Shown here one piece after another: positions 33,301 to 43,391 of a stretch of DNA of 64,000 nt. The stretch spans positions 103,325,126-103,389,125 of the forward strand of contig JASWHV010000010.1 of the NCBI GenBank assembly GCA_030760725.1, given 5' to 3'. A program made the position numbers and the translations under genes. Numbering within the stretch: position 1 is the first letter of the stretch; every line of letters starts with the position of its first letter. This DNA comes from Neostapfia colusana (Eukaryota > Streptophyta > Magnoliopsida > Poales > Poaceae). The notes beneath the pieces are model-generated. The model saw nothing but the letters and a program-made list of their open reading frames with translations. It did not search any database and had not been told where the DNA came from.

Positions 33301-36300
33301 TGGTTGGTCGCGCAGCTGCTACTCCTTGTCGCCCCCCCTCCCCCAACCACCACCAACACAACTCTAGTCGCTGCCGCTCCTAGTCAGCGTCAACCGGAAT
33401 CCTCTCCGGTGACCCCCACCGTCTACATCCCTTTTGGCTTCTCCATCTTCAACTTAGTCTATTTTATCCTTCCCTATCCTCACCACTCCCTCGCCCTTTG
33501 TCCTGGTCTCCTCTGAGCCCCCCTCTCCCCCCACCGTTGTCTTCCCCTCTCCTCCCCCGCTCCTGGGTCACCTCCTCCTTGCCCCCCCCTGCTTCGGTCC
33601 TCTTTTGGTAGGCAGACTCCCTCTCGATGTCAAGGAGCCAGGCCGGTGCCCGCCGATTTGATTGATCGTTGCTTCAATTGCTTCTATTCCAGCCACATCA
33701 CAGCTTTGTGTAGAAATGCCTCCCGTTGCTTCCGATGCAAGGGTGAAGGTCACAAAGCACGCCATTGTAAGTCAGCCAAGCCACCGCCTCAACCCACCTA
33801 TGAAGGGGCCTCCAAGGGTTCAAGAGGAGATTTGTGTCACCTTGACCTCTGGTAAGCACGAGTGTGATTGCTCTAGCCGCCCTCTTTCTCTAGAGGGTGG
33901 CTACCTTGGCTGCTATCTCTCACCCTTCATCGTGGCCGATTCAAGTGCATCAGGTCATCATCCACTTTGACAGGGACCCTAGCCTCAAGTCATCCAAGGG
34001 GTTTTCAGGCAGGAGAGGGAAGGATTGGCGGTCTCACCTAGATCCCTTCGTTACTTAGATGGTATTTCCTTTTTTTGCTGAGCACTTGGTTGATAGGTGG
34101 GATCCCGTGGTCCTTGAAGCTTCTCTGCCACTTTTGTTGCCTTCGCCCGTGCTTTTTGGAGTTTTGGTCCCTGAGGATCACCGGCTTCATGGTGGCTGGT
34201 TGTGTGATGACCCCTTAGGTCGCAGGATGGTCTTTGTCCAGTTATAGTCTTATGAGGTAGAGAAAGTCGTTGTTTGACAACTGTGTGTTGGTGTGGTCAT
34301 GTAGGATCGTGTTGATCGTTGTATCTGACTACCTTAGCCACCTTATCTTACTTTTAATATTACCACAGTCGGGGTTTCCCCTACTGTATTTCCCTAAAAA
34401 ATCTACCAGCCATAGAGCCTTATTTCATTGTAACTAAACTTTTTTTGTTTGTTTTTCTATAGAAAATATAACATGCACCCTTTATTGTTAATATATAAAA
34501 TTGCACTGTGGGGGATTCCCCACGGTTCTGCGTAGAAAAAAGGAAACTGTGTTTTTTCAAGCTACATTAGCTTATTGACGACAATCTTCTGAGGTAGTTT
34601 AGTTAATAGTTTCAGTTACTATGAATTATAAATGCTTAGTTGAAGAACCATTTATGGTTTTCGAATCCACCTTTCTTCTTTCATACCTGACCTCATGTTT
34701 TACATTGGTGCAAATGGACCTTACCAATCTACCAATCTACTAATTGTTCCTTTCTCTTCTCAGGTGATAGTGAGGTTGCAAGAATTATTATTGATGAAAG
34801 TAGTGCTGAGGGGGAGGAAGCTAAAAAATTTCTGGAAGATGTCCGTGTTACGTTCCCACAGGTTTGTGGTTACGTGTTTCTGTCATTTGATTCAAATGTT
34901 TTGGAATTTTCAGTTCAAATGGAAAAAATCATTTTTGTTTCGATGAATATGCAAAAGCTTTGTGTCAATGTTATAGATGAAAAATTGTTCAACAACACAG
35001 TATTCCTGAGGGTGCACCCCCGCATGTGCGAGTTTCCTTGTAATCACTGAAAGAAGAAAGCTAGTTTGAAAGACATTATTTCCCAATTTTCAGGTGCTTC
35101 GTGTTCTAAAGACGCGACAGGTCACATATTCAGTATTAACACACCTGAGTGAGTATATTCAAGACCTTCAGAAGACAGGGTTGCTGGAGGAAAAGGAAAT
35201 GGTTCATTTAGATGATGCTTTACAGGTAGCTGGAATGTTTAGCTTGTCACTAGTATTTCTTTGCTCTTGTTTCAATTCATGAAATACAATGGATATGCTA
35301 ACTCCAGTAAACCCATTCACTTGGCAGACAGACTTAAAGAAATTAAAAAGGAATCCACCAATGGTGAAAATGCCAAGAGTTGGTGATCTTTTAAACACTC
35401 ATCCTTTAGTTGGTGCGCTGCCTGCTGCCACGCGTGATCCTTTATTAAGTAATACGAAAGAAACTGTACGAGGGCACGGTACAATTCTTTATAAGGAAGG
35501 ATCAAGACCAACTGGTGTATGGCTTGTTTCGATAGGTGTAGTAAAGGTCTGTTTCTGCTGAACACTTTGCTGAATCCTGGTGGAATGCATGTATATACAC
35601 TTTTCTATTCGCCTTTTTCTAATAAGCATATACCTCTCATTTCCCCTTCTTTTCAACAGTGGACAAGTCAGAGACTAAGCAGCAGGCATTCCTTGGATCC
35701 GATTTTGTCACACGGAAGCACTTTGGGTTTATATGAGGTGCTGATTGGAAAGCCATATATTTGTGACATGATTACAGATTCTGTGGTGCATTGTTTCTTC
35801 GTCGAAGCTGAAAAGATTGAGCAACTTCGTGAATCAGATCCTTCTATTGAGATTTTCCTGTGGCAGGTACACTGGCACTACAATGCCTACTTTTGGGCTT
35901 ATTAACTCCCATATATTCCTATCACATGATTATTTACTTATCAATATTCACAGTGAAGTACCCCAGCCACCTGATATTAGGCGAAGAGTTTCCCTTAAGA
36001 AGCGATTTCTATATTAGACGATGCCTTTAATACTTTTTTTTGTGGACCCCCCCCCAAATAAGTACACAAAACTGTACAGTAAAAGAAAACAGGGGCCATA
36101 GGCAGTGGCCAAAAGCAAAGCAAAAAACAGAACAACCACATGAGGTTATCAACCCAGCTAAGAAAGGCAACTCTGACAGGTTCTTGAGTCTAGAGCTTGG
36201 AGTCTATTAGAGGGCTAATGGTGGCTGTATTAGATGAATAATAATACTGGGGTACAGGTCTGATTATATTTATATAGAGGGATTAGGAGGGGAAAAAGGA

Positions 36301-37656
36301 CTAAACTACCCCTAACCCTAATCCCTCTCTAATGACTCATATGACCCTGTGACACACACTTAATTACAGTGTCTAACAGAGTCTACTATCTTCTTTGAAA
36401 CCTTTCTTCCAAGCAAATAAACTTGTCACCAAATTTTCAAAAATCTTGGTATTTCTCTGCTTCCAGATATTCTGAAGTGGCAAAGTCACAATTTCCATGT
36501 AGAAACTCTGCTGAAATACTTGCTGTGCCTCAATAATACTTTATCTTGAACAACGCTCAATCATCCGTACATGGAAATTACAGGAAAGCGCGCTAGTCAT
36601 TGCCAGGCTTTTGCTTCCTCAGATATTTGAGAAAATGGCAATGCATGAGATCAGGGTTCTCATTGCTGAAAGGTCGACTGTGAACATATACATTAAGGGT
36701 GAAGACATCGAGGTCGAGCACAATTACATCTGCATTCTTCTGGAAGGATTTTTGAAGACCAAGAGCCAGAATCTCATCACGCCTCCGGCGGTGCTGCTTC
36801 CGTTGAATACGGACCTGACCTTATTTGGTCTGGAGTCTTCAGGTTTCTTCAATTAAGCTGCCCAGTCCCACGTATATAGGACATTGTTACGGCATCAAGA
36901 CACTCTTTTATCATGCTTGCAGCTATGAACCATGTAGACTACTGCTATACGGCGCCCAGTTATCAAGTGGAGGCTAGAGCAAGGATTATCTTCTTCGAAA
37001 TAGGAAGGGTTTCGGAGATAGAGGCCGACATCCAGAGAACTGCATCTTTGCTGTCTCAGACCCGTGAACCTCCACGGACACCGAGCAAAGAGCACAGTGG
37101 TCTGCTCAGTTGGCCGGAGAGCTTCCGGAAAACCCGAGGGGCTCACAACGTCAGCTTAGCTGAAATCAGAAGCCAGCCGGGCAGCCTCTCTACAAGAGCC
37201 CTGCAGCTGAGCATGTACGGCAGCATGGTGAGTACTGTTGCTGCGTTCTAGATGCACCTGGGACGTATTTTTTTCTATGCATTTTGATGCACTGTTATCG
37301 TCAAACTGTTGTGACGATACACAATGGATTCACAGATGGATGACATGCACTCCGGTCAGGGCCACCAGAGGCGGCAGCGGCATCGTCGCGTGCAGGCCAC
37401 CAACCCGAGGCACAGCTCGTCCTATCCCAGAGTGCCCTCCTCAAGGCAGGCCAACGCGCAGCGGCCTCTGCTGTCCGTGCAGTCGGAGGGTTCCAACATG
37501 AAGAGGATGGCTGCTCCCACAGATGCCGGTGAGGCTGCACCCCAGCGGAGATCCATGGCGATGGAAGGGGAAAACTCGAGCGACGAGTCTGCGGGGGAGG
37601 AAGTCATCGTCAGAGTGGACTCCCCCAGCATGCTGTCTTTCCGCCGGGACAACTAG
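21318..37656 (+). CDS. SOS1: SOS1 plasma-membrane Na+/H+ antiporter (1126 aa, 23 exons)
   Basis: Exons: 21318-21459, 21738-21788, 21892-21983, 22309-22386, 22455-22612, 22972-23073, 23162-23279, 24176-24228, 24306-24371, 28827-28871, 28981-29036, 31171-31355, 31560-31610, 31685-31792, 32421-32652, 32747-33049, 34764-34861, 35094-35225, 35328-35546, 35660-35866, 36584-36842, 36923-37227, 37336-37656. All junctions are GT-AG and phases close over 1127 codons. Residues 1 to about 440 are the exchanger membrane domain (LLFESSFAMEIHQIK, ATDPVAVVALLKELGASKKL, EGESLMNDG). Then follow a long cytosolic part, a cyclic-nucleotide-binding-like domain (about 730-850) and a C-terminal tail ending VDSPSMLSFRRDN. 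The DSPS site (about 1115-1118) is the known phosphorylation site for the SOS2 kinase that relieves autoinhibition. The protein exports Na+ from cells and supports salt tolerance. Introns 9, 11, 14, 16 and 20 carry transposable-element remnants. Confidence 0.97.
23366..23540 (-). mobile_element. 3' end of a (TTG)n-tailed LINE in SOS1 intron 7
   Basis: On the minus strand it ends GACAAAGGCTTTGTTGTTGTTG, the simple-repeat tail shared with 24403 and 51676. The preceding bases contain GGAGGAGGGTTGTGATAGG and a GGGTTTCATATC inverted pair. It is a 5'-truncated copy without coding capacity. Confidence 0.6.
24403..24668 (-). mobile_element. LINE 3' fragment with RT C-terminal coding remnant in SOS1 intron 9
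   Basis: It has the same (TTG)n tail as the 23366 copy, starting only 32 bp after exon 9. Upstream on the minus strand, 24580-24655 can be read as RGIGRPRLTWEETVKRDSRD, the typical C-terminal end of plant LINE ORF2 proteins. This ties the (TTG)n-tailed family to LINEs. Confidence 0.65.
24669..26223. other. SOS1 intron 9, unassigned part
   Basis: About 1.55 kb of AT-rich intron. A CTG/TGC-rich patch lies at about 26001-26035. I see no coding exon and no clear transposable-element end. Confidence 0.4.
26224..28658 (-). mobile_element. Decayed copia-like LTR element, non-autonomous, in SOS1 intron 9
   Basis: Two direct repeats of about 290 bp (26224-26518 and 28375-28658, roughly 85% alike by eye) start TGTTGGAGTCC and TGTTGTGGTCC and share blocks such as AACTAATGCTAA and CTTGATTA. 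On the minus strand the base run next to the right LTR reads TTGGTACTCAAAGCC, a decayed initiator-Met primer site, and GGAGGGGTGG next to the left LTR could be the polypurine tract. A start-like frame MTTQDIKELLPIGGG follows on the minus strand. The internal region (about 1.86 kb) has no intact gag or pol and contains the foldback element at 27084. I could not find a matching 5-bp duplication. Confidence 0.6.
27084..27561. mobile_element. MITE-like foldback element nested in the copia-like element
   Basis: The left end AGTTTTTTGCTATTACAGTA and the right end, read in reverse, AGTTTTTTGCTATTATAGAA begin long imperfect inverted arms. Further matching blocks are CTCTTAACATT, TTAAAATAG, AATTTAAATTATTT and TTGCCCTTGCTCTT, so each arm exceeds 150 bp. 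The left arm has an extra segment of about 45 bp. No transposase is encoded. Superfamily is not assigned. Confidence 0.65.
29541..29860 (-). mobile_element. LINE ORF2 fragment (zinc-finger RT tail) in SOS1 intron 11
   Basis: The minus-strand frame reads GRKWVAEIKGALTIQVLNEY and HRWWLTQSGSYSMKSVYNAL, the conserved region after the reverse transcriptase of plant LINEs. It is 5' and 3' truncated. Confidence 0.6.
30050..30800 (-). mobile_element. LINE ORF2 fragment (RT thumb to zinc finger) in SOS1 intron 11
   Basis: Minus-strand frames with shifts read IPVYLLVAINVPKWVIKTID and SWDKVQRPLDHGGLG (30600-30800), then SPMWIIARTRFGLIGDGMTV and HIWKYEASGSISSKSALKAF (30050-30500). This is a single degenerate LINE ORF2 that has lost frame several times. 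It is related to, but distinct from, the piece at 29541. Confidence 0.7.
31909..32390 (+). mobile_element. TRIM-like or truncated copia 5' end in SOS1 intron 14
   Basis: A 128-bp LTR-like block (31909-32036, TGTTAAGGG to CATAACA) is followed at once by TGGTATATAGAGCTTAGG, a slightly decayed initiator-Met primer site. After this comes GC-richer internal sequence up to about 32390, just before exon 15. A second LTR is not visible. Confidence 0.5.
33241..34398 (+). mobile_element. LINE ORF1-type fragment with zinc knuckles in SOS1 intron 16
   Basis: The frame at 33646-33855 contains CFNCFYSSHITALC and CFRCKGEGHKARHC, two knuckles typical of plant LINE ORF1/Gag-like proteins. The preceding 33300-33600 is C-rich coding-like sequence, and the 3' end is GTATTTCCCTAAAAAA at about 34390. 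Frames are broken, so it is dead. Confidence 0.6.
36050..36540 (-). mobile_element. LINE ORF2 C-terminal fragment in SOS1 intron 20, split by an LTR
   Basis: On the minus strand, 36390-36540 reads VTLPLQNIWKQRNTKIFENL, the usual end of plant LINE ORF2. 36060-36190 resembles its 3' UTR. The two parts are separated by the LTR-like insertion at 36207. Confidence 0.55.
36207..36378. mobile_element. Solo-LTR-like insertion inside the LINE fragment
   Basis: 172 bp bounded by TTAGAGGG and GTCTAACA and flanked by the direct repeat GAGTCTA (36200-36206 and 36379-36385). An AT-rich TTTATATAGAGGG core resembles an LTR promoter. The expected TG start appears lost. Confidence 0.5.
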
Positions 37657-38089
37657 CTGCCCCTACTTCCGTTTCACTTTCACATCGTGGATTAGCGTAA
37701 TATGATTGACTGTTTGTATAGTAAAGCGTCAAATGAATCTACCGGAATAAGCATTTTTCCTCTTTCCAGATGGCATCAACATACATTACATAGAATCTGG
37801 GTGACACATGAATCTTTGTAATAAGAGAAAAACACGGTCACGACATGATATCGTCAGACCAGGCTGCAGGAACATCGCCGTTATGGCTGACTGCAAGCTA
37901 TGCTATTCTGTCTGTAACCCTGGCCTTGATTAAGAGACCAACACTACAATTAGATTCAGACACGTACACATCAGAATTTATCATCTTCCAAGGATACCAA
38001 CGGTGAGTGACATGCTGGTAACTGCAAGCGAAACATCTTGTACATCAAACAACGGGTAGGTCAGCACCAGAGAGACCAGACATTGTTTG
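37657..38089. other. Convergent 3' interval SOS1 / MUT9-like kinase
   Basis: 433 bp between two converging stop codons. It contains the 3' UTRs, which may overlap. No other feature seen. Confidence 0.6.
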
Positions 38090-41000
38090 TTAGGCCACAG
38101 TCCGTCCATAACAAATCCCAGCAAGGTAAAGATTCTTTGCCCACTTCTCCTGCACACATCAAAGGAACAACTAAGAAACCATGCAGATTGCTGCTGCACA
38201 CTAGTAAAGCAGAGAGAGATCCCACAGGTCTTGTGCTCTACCTTAACATGTTGACTGGGAAACTGCGTAGTCCGCAGAGTCTCTTGTGTCTCGTCCCTTG
38301 GGCGACGCCTTGGCTTGCTTAGGATCAGTGCGGACTGATCCGTTGTGCCAGCCATTGCCGTGATACGGTAACCGTTGTCCCAGCGTCTATGGATGCCCTC
38401 GCTTGGGTATAGAAAATCCAGCTCCACCACCTGCAAGAGTTGCAACGTTACAACTCCACTGTGACTAAGCCCTGGCACCATCTTTAGATTGTGCCCAGCA
38501 GGACAGCCTTCAAGTTAATCCACCAACGCAAGTAACAAAAGCCATTAAACACCTTTCCTAACAAATGGCGCGGTGTGAAAAAAGATAGTAAACAAAACAG
38601 CAAGCACAGACACAATTTCATTCTCCTGCATTCCGTTCAGATGCTTCAGAACGAAACAAGAACAATATACACTGTATATAATTTAGTATAGGTGCAAACA
38701 TCTGACCTGGTCAGTAAATCCAGCACTGCGGGACATGACTATGGCCCATCGACTGCTTGATGTTGCCATTGCAGTCACATGAAAACCTTCCTTCCATTTC
38801 TTGTTTATCCATTTAAATGGGAAGGAATCACTGACTTTGTAAGACTGCTGTGTATATGGTGTGCCTGGGGACCATCATGCAGATAAATACTATATTAGCC
38901 ATTAGCGAATCAGGCAACTGATTATTTCTATGAAAGCCAGACAGTAGTGACAGGGTCTCCATTAGGGGGGGGGGGACAAGACGGAAAGAACCCAGGAATA
39001 CACAAAACTAAGAAGTCCAGTATCAGTAGCAGATCTTAAACATAGAAAAGATGAACATCTATGAGAGCTAACAGAGAACAGAAAAAAATGTGTGATCGAT
39101 GTATGCCATAAACAAAGTATCAAATACCTTTGGACATCACAACAAGAGAACTCCCGTTGTTGGAACCAGCAACCGAACTGATGTAGAAACTCTTATCCCA
39201 CTGTGCCATAATCCATTCCTGCATTTTAGGGGGAAGATGAGGGCAAACTAAGAGAACAAATTACATAAGGTGTAGAGGTGAAGTCTCTACCTTATGAAGG
39301 AAATGAGGAGAAAGCTCATAGACTTGAGCTGTGAAGCCAGTTCCTGCATCCATAATGATTGCCCAAAGGTCTGTGCATGATGATATTGAACTTATTAGCA
39401 AACCGTCCTCGTTTCCTTTCTCCACATGTTGTGCTAACCTTGATTCAGCTACATTATAGTGGTACCTATCAAAAGGAGAAATTGATTAGCCTTTTACACT
39501 AACAAGATATGAAAAAAAAAAAGAACTGTCCTGCATGCCTGCATCCAAGAATAAAAAAATGGAAATATTCAAAATTAGAATTGCTTCTCAAGGGAAAACA
39601 TTGGTTTTCTCTATTGAGCTTTCTGGCATAAAAAGAAAGGGCAGCCCGGTGCATGTAGCTCCTGCTTGCGCAGGGTCCGGGGAAGGGTCCGACCCATTTG
39701 GGTCTTTTGTATGCAGCCTTACCCTACATTTCTGTAAGAGGCTGTTTCCAGGACTTGAACCCGTGAGCTCATGGTCATAAGGCGACAGCTTTACCGCTGC
39801 GCCAAGGCCCCCCTTCTGGCATCCAGGAAAAAAACAAGAACTGCAGAAGATATTACCTTATATTACAGATTATCTTCAGTTCATAAGGGATCATTGGATT
39901 TTGCATTTGAACTTGGAACTCATCCCAGTAAAAGTAGGTTACAGGCAATGTTATCATGCGGATTTTCACTAAGTTCTGATTTTTAAACAACTAATCTTTT
40001 TTCCATGACAAGGTCTCTCCTGGGATTTTGTTAATTAACAAAAATATTAACCGAAATAACTAACCAAAATATTAAAAATGAAAATGCTCCTTCTTATGTT
40101 AGGAGTTAGGACAATACAGAGTGCACCATAACGATATAACCCTGCAAGCATGCATACTTTAAACAGGATATAGCATAGAAGCATTGTACACGAGAAAATA
40201 TAGGTTGAGAAATAACATTACTACCGCTGTTTCATGGGTGTCCTTGAATTATATACTGAAATCCACTGAGTTGCTGGAACACCCAGCCGGATTTTCTTTT
40301 TTGCATGGCCATCATCATCGTCGTCGTCGCCGTTATTAAGCAGCCTACGCTTTTGTCCTACCTGTAGGGTGAACTTGTCAATAAGAACTAAAACATAAGC
40401 TGGGTACATCTAGATTTTAAGATTCATTTGACTTCACTCAAAATAACATGTGTTATGCATAAAAACTCACCTTTTGGGCTCCATCAGTATTGATTGGCCT
40501 GTTGGAAGGGTTTGGTCCAATTAAACAATTAAATAAGGAAATCAACTTGGAGTAGTTTGGCTCCTCATCAAACTTCATGTTGACTACACTATCAAGAAAC
40601 TGCTTGAAAGGCTGAGGACAAATGCCACAAAGATTCTCAGGTGAAGTGCCCATCTTTCTCTTGCATACCAGAAATGATTTGTTATCACCCTGTGAACATA
40701 GGCGCGCGAAAAAAAAAAGATAAGATGGTCAGAGCTAAAATGTGGAAGAAAAGGGTGTCAGATTTGGGCTAGGGTGGGAGGTGTGTACAGTATGGTACCT
40801 GGTATCCTTGCCATGGCAACCTACCCCGGTGGAGAAACACCAGTGTATAAGCCAGTGATTCCAAATCATCTCTCCTGCTTGCGGTTCTTCCTAAATGTGC
40901 ATGGACACTGGCATATCTGACTGTCCCTCTAGATTATAAAGGGAGATATATGTTCAAACACAGAACTAATCAACTAATGTTGAAGTTAGCTCACAGTAAA

Positions 41001-42628
41001 AGACAGACCTGAAGGCGTCAGGGCGTTGATCATATCCAACATGCTGTCCACTCGCAGAATCTCTCCACTTTGTTGCTGGCAAATAAAAAAATGTAAAATG
41101 ATTCAAAAACGAAGCCATAGGGTTAACACAGAAGCATTAAGGAGCAGCAACAAGAAAGGGAGATGATTTCAGCAAAATGATTCAAATCATGATAGCTTGG
41201 TCTGAGCTCCTCTGTTTACCTAAACCGAGATCCACAAGATAAAGTTTCTTTTCTTGCGGCGTCGAAGGCTGACCAAGAAGAAAGTTCTCAGGTTTGACGT
41301 CTCCATGTACATACCTGAAAAGGAGTACAGAAGCATCAAACCAAAGAGACAAAAAAATTGATGAATTTCATAGGCATTAACTAGCCTGAGAATAACCATT
41401 ACCCTTTCGAGTGCATGCTTTCAAGGATAGAAATGGACTCCACTGCAATACAGGCCACCATTTCTGCTGACATGCTGAAAATTTACATCACAAGTTAACA
41501 ATTTAGAAACAGAAAGGCAATGCAGCAAGTGCCAAACTGTAGCATGTGTTGTTTGATCATACAACTCGTAGTAAACATGAGCTTCCAATATTGTTGTTGT
41601 TGTTTGGTCGCATGGAACGAAAACATGAACATGTGGAGAATGAACATTTCTGCTTTCAGCATCTTATAGATAAAACAATATGTGTTGTCCAATCTCCTAA
41701 AGACATGAATTATCAAGTAGATGCACAGCATTTTGGTGATGTTGTGATTACAGGTATGGATAGAACCGTGACCAGGCAAGGAGCTGATAAAAGAGACTAT
41801 TTTTATAAGGGAGGTGGGGAAAGACTTGAACGTAAATCATTATGAGGGAGGGATTGAGGAACTCACGATTGACCAAGTGAATTCCAAGAATCCCACAGGC
41901 TAGGCCCCAGCATATCCATAATCTGAAAGAGGAATCATCAGATAGAGAGGAGATTGGAAGCAGGAATGGTGGACAAGGATTATACTATACCATGACATAG
42001 TAGTCACCCTGGCGGCCTTTGTAATGCACCTTGGGCACACCATGTGTACCTCCTAGAGCGCTGATTTAGTTTATTTATTCAATCAGCACATGAAAGAATA
42101 CAGTGGTGGATGGGTGGCAGAAGAGAAGACAGTACTTACGCATAGACCTGCCACTCGCCTGGAGGGCCGTAGCTGCAGCCCTTGCTGCTAGTGTGCTCGA
42201 ATTTGATAGCAACCTAGTAGTAGAGAGAGTAAAGCGCACATTACTAAGATTATCATCCGGTGGGGGAGAGTTCGATTCATCATATACAGATGCGACGAGT
42301 AGAGGGGAGAACGAATGTCTGTTCGGTGGCAAAAAAAAAAAAAACGGGGAATGAGCAAGACCTCTTGTGGCGCGCGGCCGGCAGCAGTTAGACGGCGGCC
42401 GACAAAGACATGGCCAAATCCACCTTTGCCCAGCTTCCTGTCGACCTTGTACTGGGGGGATCCACCCACCTGGACCTGGGATTTGAAGGGGATGAGCAGA
42501 GAAGTCCTGCCTGAATCGAAGCACAGAGGAGGATAGATAGGAACCGTGTCGGGGAAAGTTGCAGCGTTGGCGTCGTCCTCGTCATGGGCGACGGCGTTGT
42601 TGGCGCTGAGGCCGCCGCTGTCGGCCAT
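38090..42628 (-). CDS. Casein-kinase-1-like protein kinase of the MUT9-like/EL1-like family (620 aa, 15 exons)
   Basis: Minus-strand exons: 42628-42362, 42213-42137, 42060-41991, 41922-41867, 41474-41403, 41314-41220, 41075-41009, 40928-40799, 40689-40471, 40361-40225, 39465-39291, 39218-39128, 38864-38707, 38430-38242, 38149-38090. Phases close over 621 codons. The kinase starts at about residue 60 (YKVDRKLGKGGFGHVFVGRR), continues VAIKFEH, VHGDVKPENFLLG, VDLGLATKWRD and RGTVRYASVHAHLGR, and runs to about 335. A basic/acidic linker (QKRRLL..DDDDDD..AKKKIR) may act as a nuclear signal. The conserved C-terminal domain ends PRDETQETLRTTQFPSQHVK then EKWAKNLYLAGICYGRTVA. Arabidopsis MLK/PPK kinases phosphorylate histone H3 and photoreceptor partners in the nucleus, and rice EL1-type kinases act in gibberellin and flowering control. 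The exact paralogue is not resolved. Confidence 0.93.
39630..39813 (-). mobile_element. Au-type SINE in an intron of the MUT9-like kinase
   Basis: On the minus strand it starts GGGGGGCCTTGGCGCAGCGG, with a tRNA-like A box (TGGCGCAGCGGTAAAGC) and B box (GGTTCAAGTCC), and ends GGGCTGCCCTTTC followed by T's. It is flanked by an exact 9-bp duplication TTCTGGCAT (39621-39629 and 39814-39822). The sequence fits my recollection of the Au SINE of grasses. It lies in the intron between exons 10 and 11. Confidence 0.88.
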
Positions 42629-43391
42629 CTACCTTAACCTGGTTGGGTCGCTGGGAATCGAGGCGGCGGCGTTGCTTGGTGGGCGGTCCTAGGGCTCTCT
42701 GCGGCTTCTCGTCGGAGCAGGGCAATACGGCCTTGGCCTTGGCGGGTGAAAAGGGAGGAGATCTTTGTCGCCGGAGGGAGGACGAGGAGGGGATGGACGC
42801 TGCGCCGCAGAGCAGAGGAGACCACGGATTTCGGTAGCCAAACCCTCCCGATTCAAGATACCATCAATCACGTCCGTCGACTGGATCCAAAATCATTCCT
42901 TTCCTTTCCTTTCTCGCAAATTCCAACAAAACAAAAACGTGCATTTCCTCGTTCCTTCACTTCACACATGTATGCAGTGCTGTTATGCAACCGTTGGCAG
43001 TTCAATACAGTCCCAGCTCCAGGGTTATCACAGGTAGCAGCAGTTCATCTATTACAGCGCAAAATCAGTGAGGCCAGGCAGCCCAACTATCACATCACAT
43101 CAATAGCTTATCCATCGCAATCGCACTGGTGTCATGTTGTTATTCACATAATATTTGGGCACCATACAAACGAACACTCTTCAAAGTACGTCCATTTTAC
43201 AGTAAAAACGGATAGCACCAAACCAAATGGTGGAAATCAGAAAAAGAAAGAAAAAAAGGAGAAATAGAATGCAACGCCTCACCCAAACCTATACAGCACC
43301 ATCAAAGATCATCGCAAAAAGAAGAACAATGGAAAACAGCGCCAAATCTCATTAAAGGAAGGAAACACTAGCTCGGGCACACACCCTTCCA
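42629..43391. other. Upstream region of the MUT9-like kinase and 3' flank of MAP70
   Basis: Both neighbours read left, so this interval is the kinase promoter and the MAP70 3' region. The first 200 bp next to the kinase are GC-rich. The rest is AT-rich. No independent gene is supported. Confidence 0.5.

Noticed and set aside
39630..39813. A tRNA gene on the minus strand
   Set aside because: A and B boxes are present but no cloverleaf acceptor stem closes, and the flanking 9-bp duplication and body mark it as a SINE.
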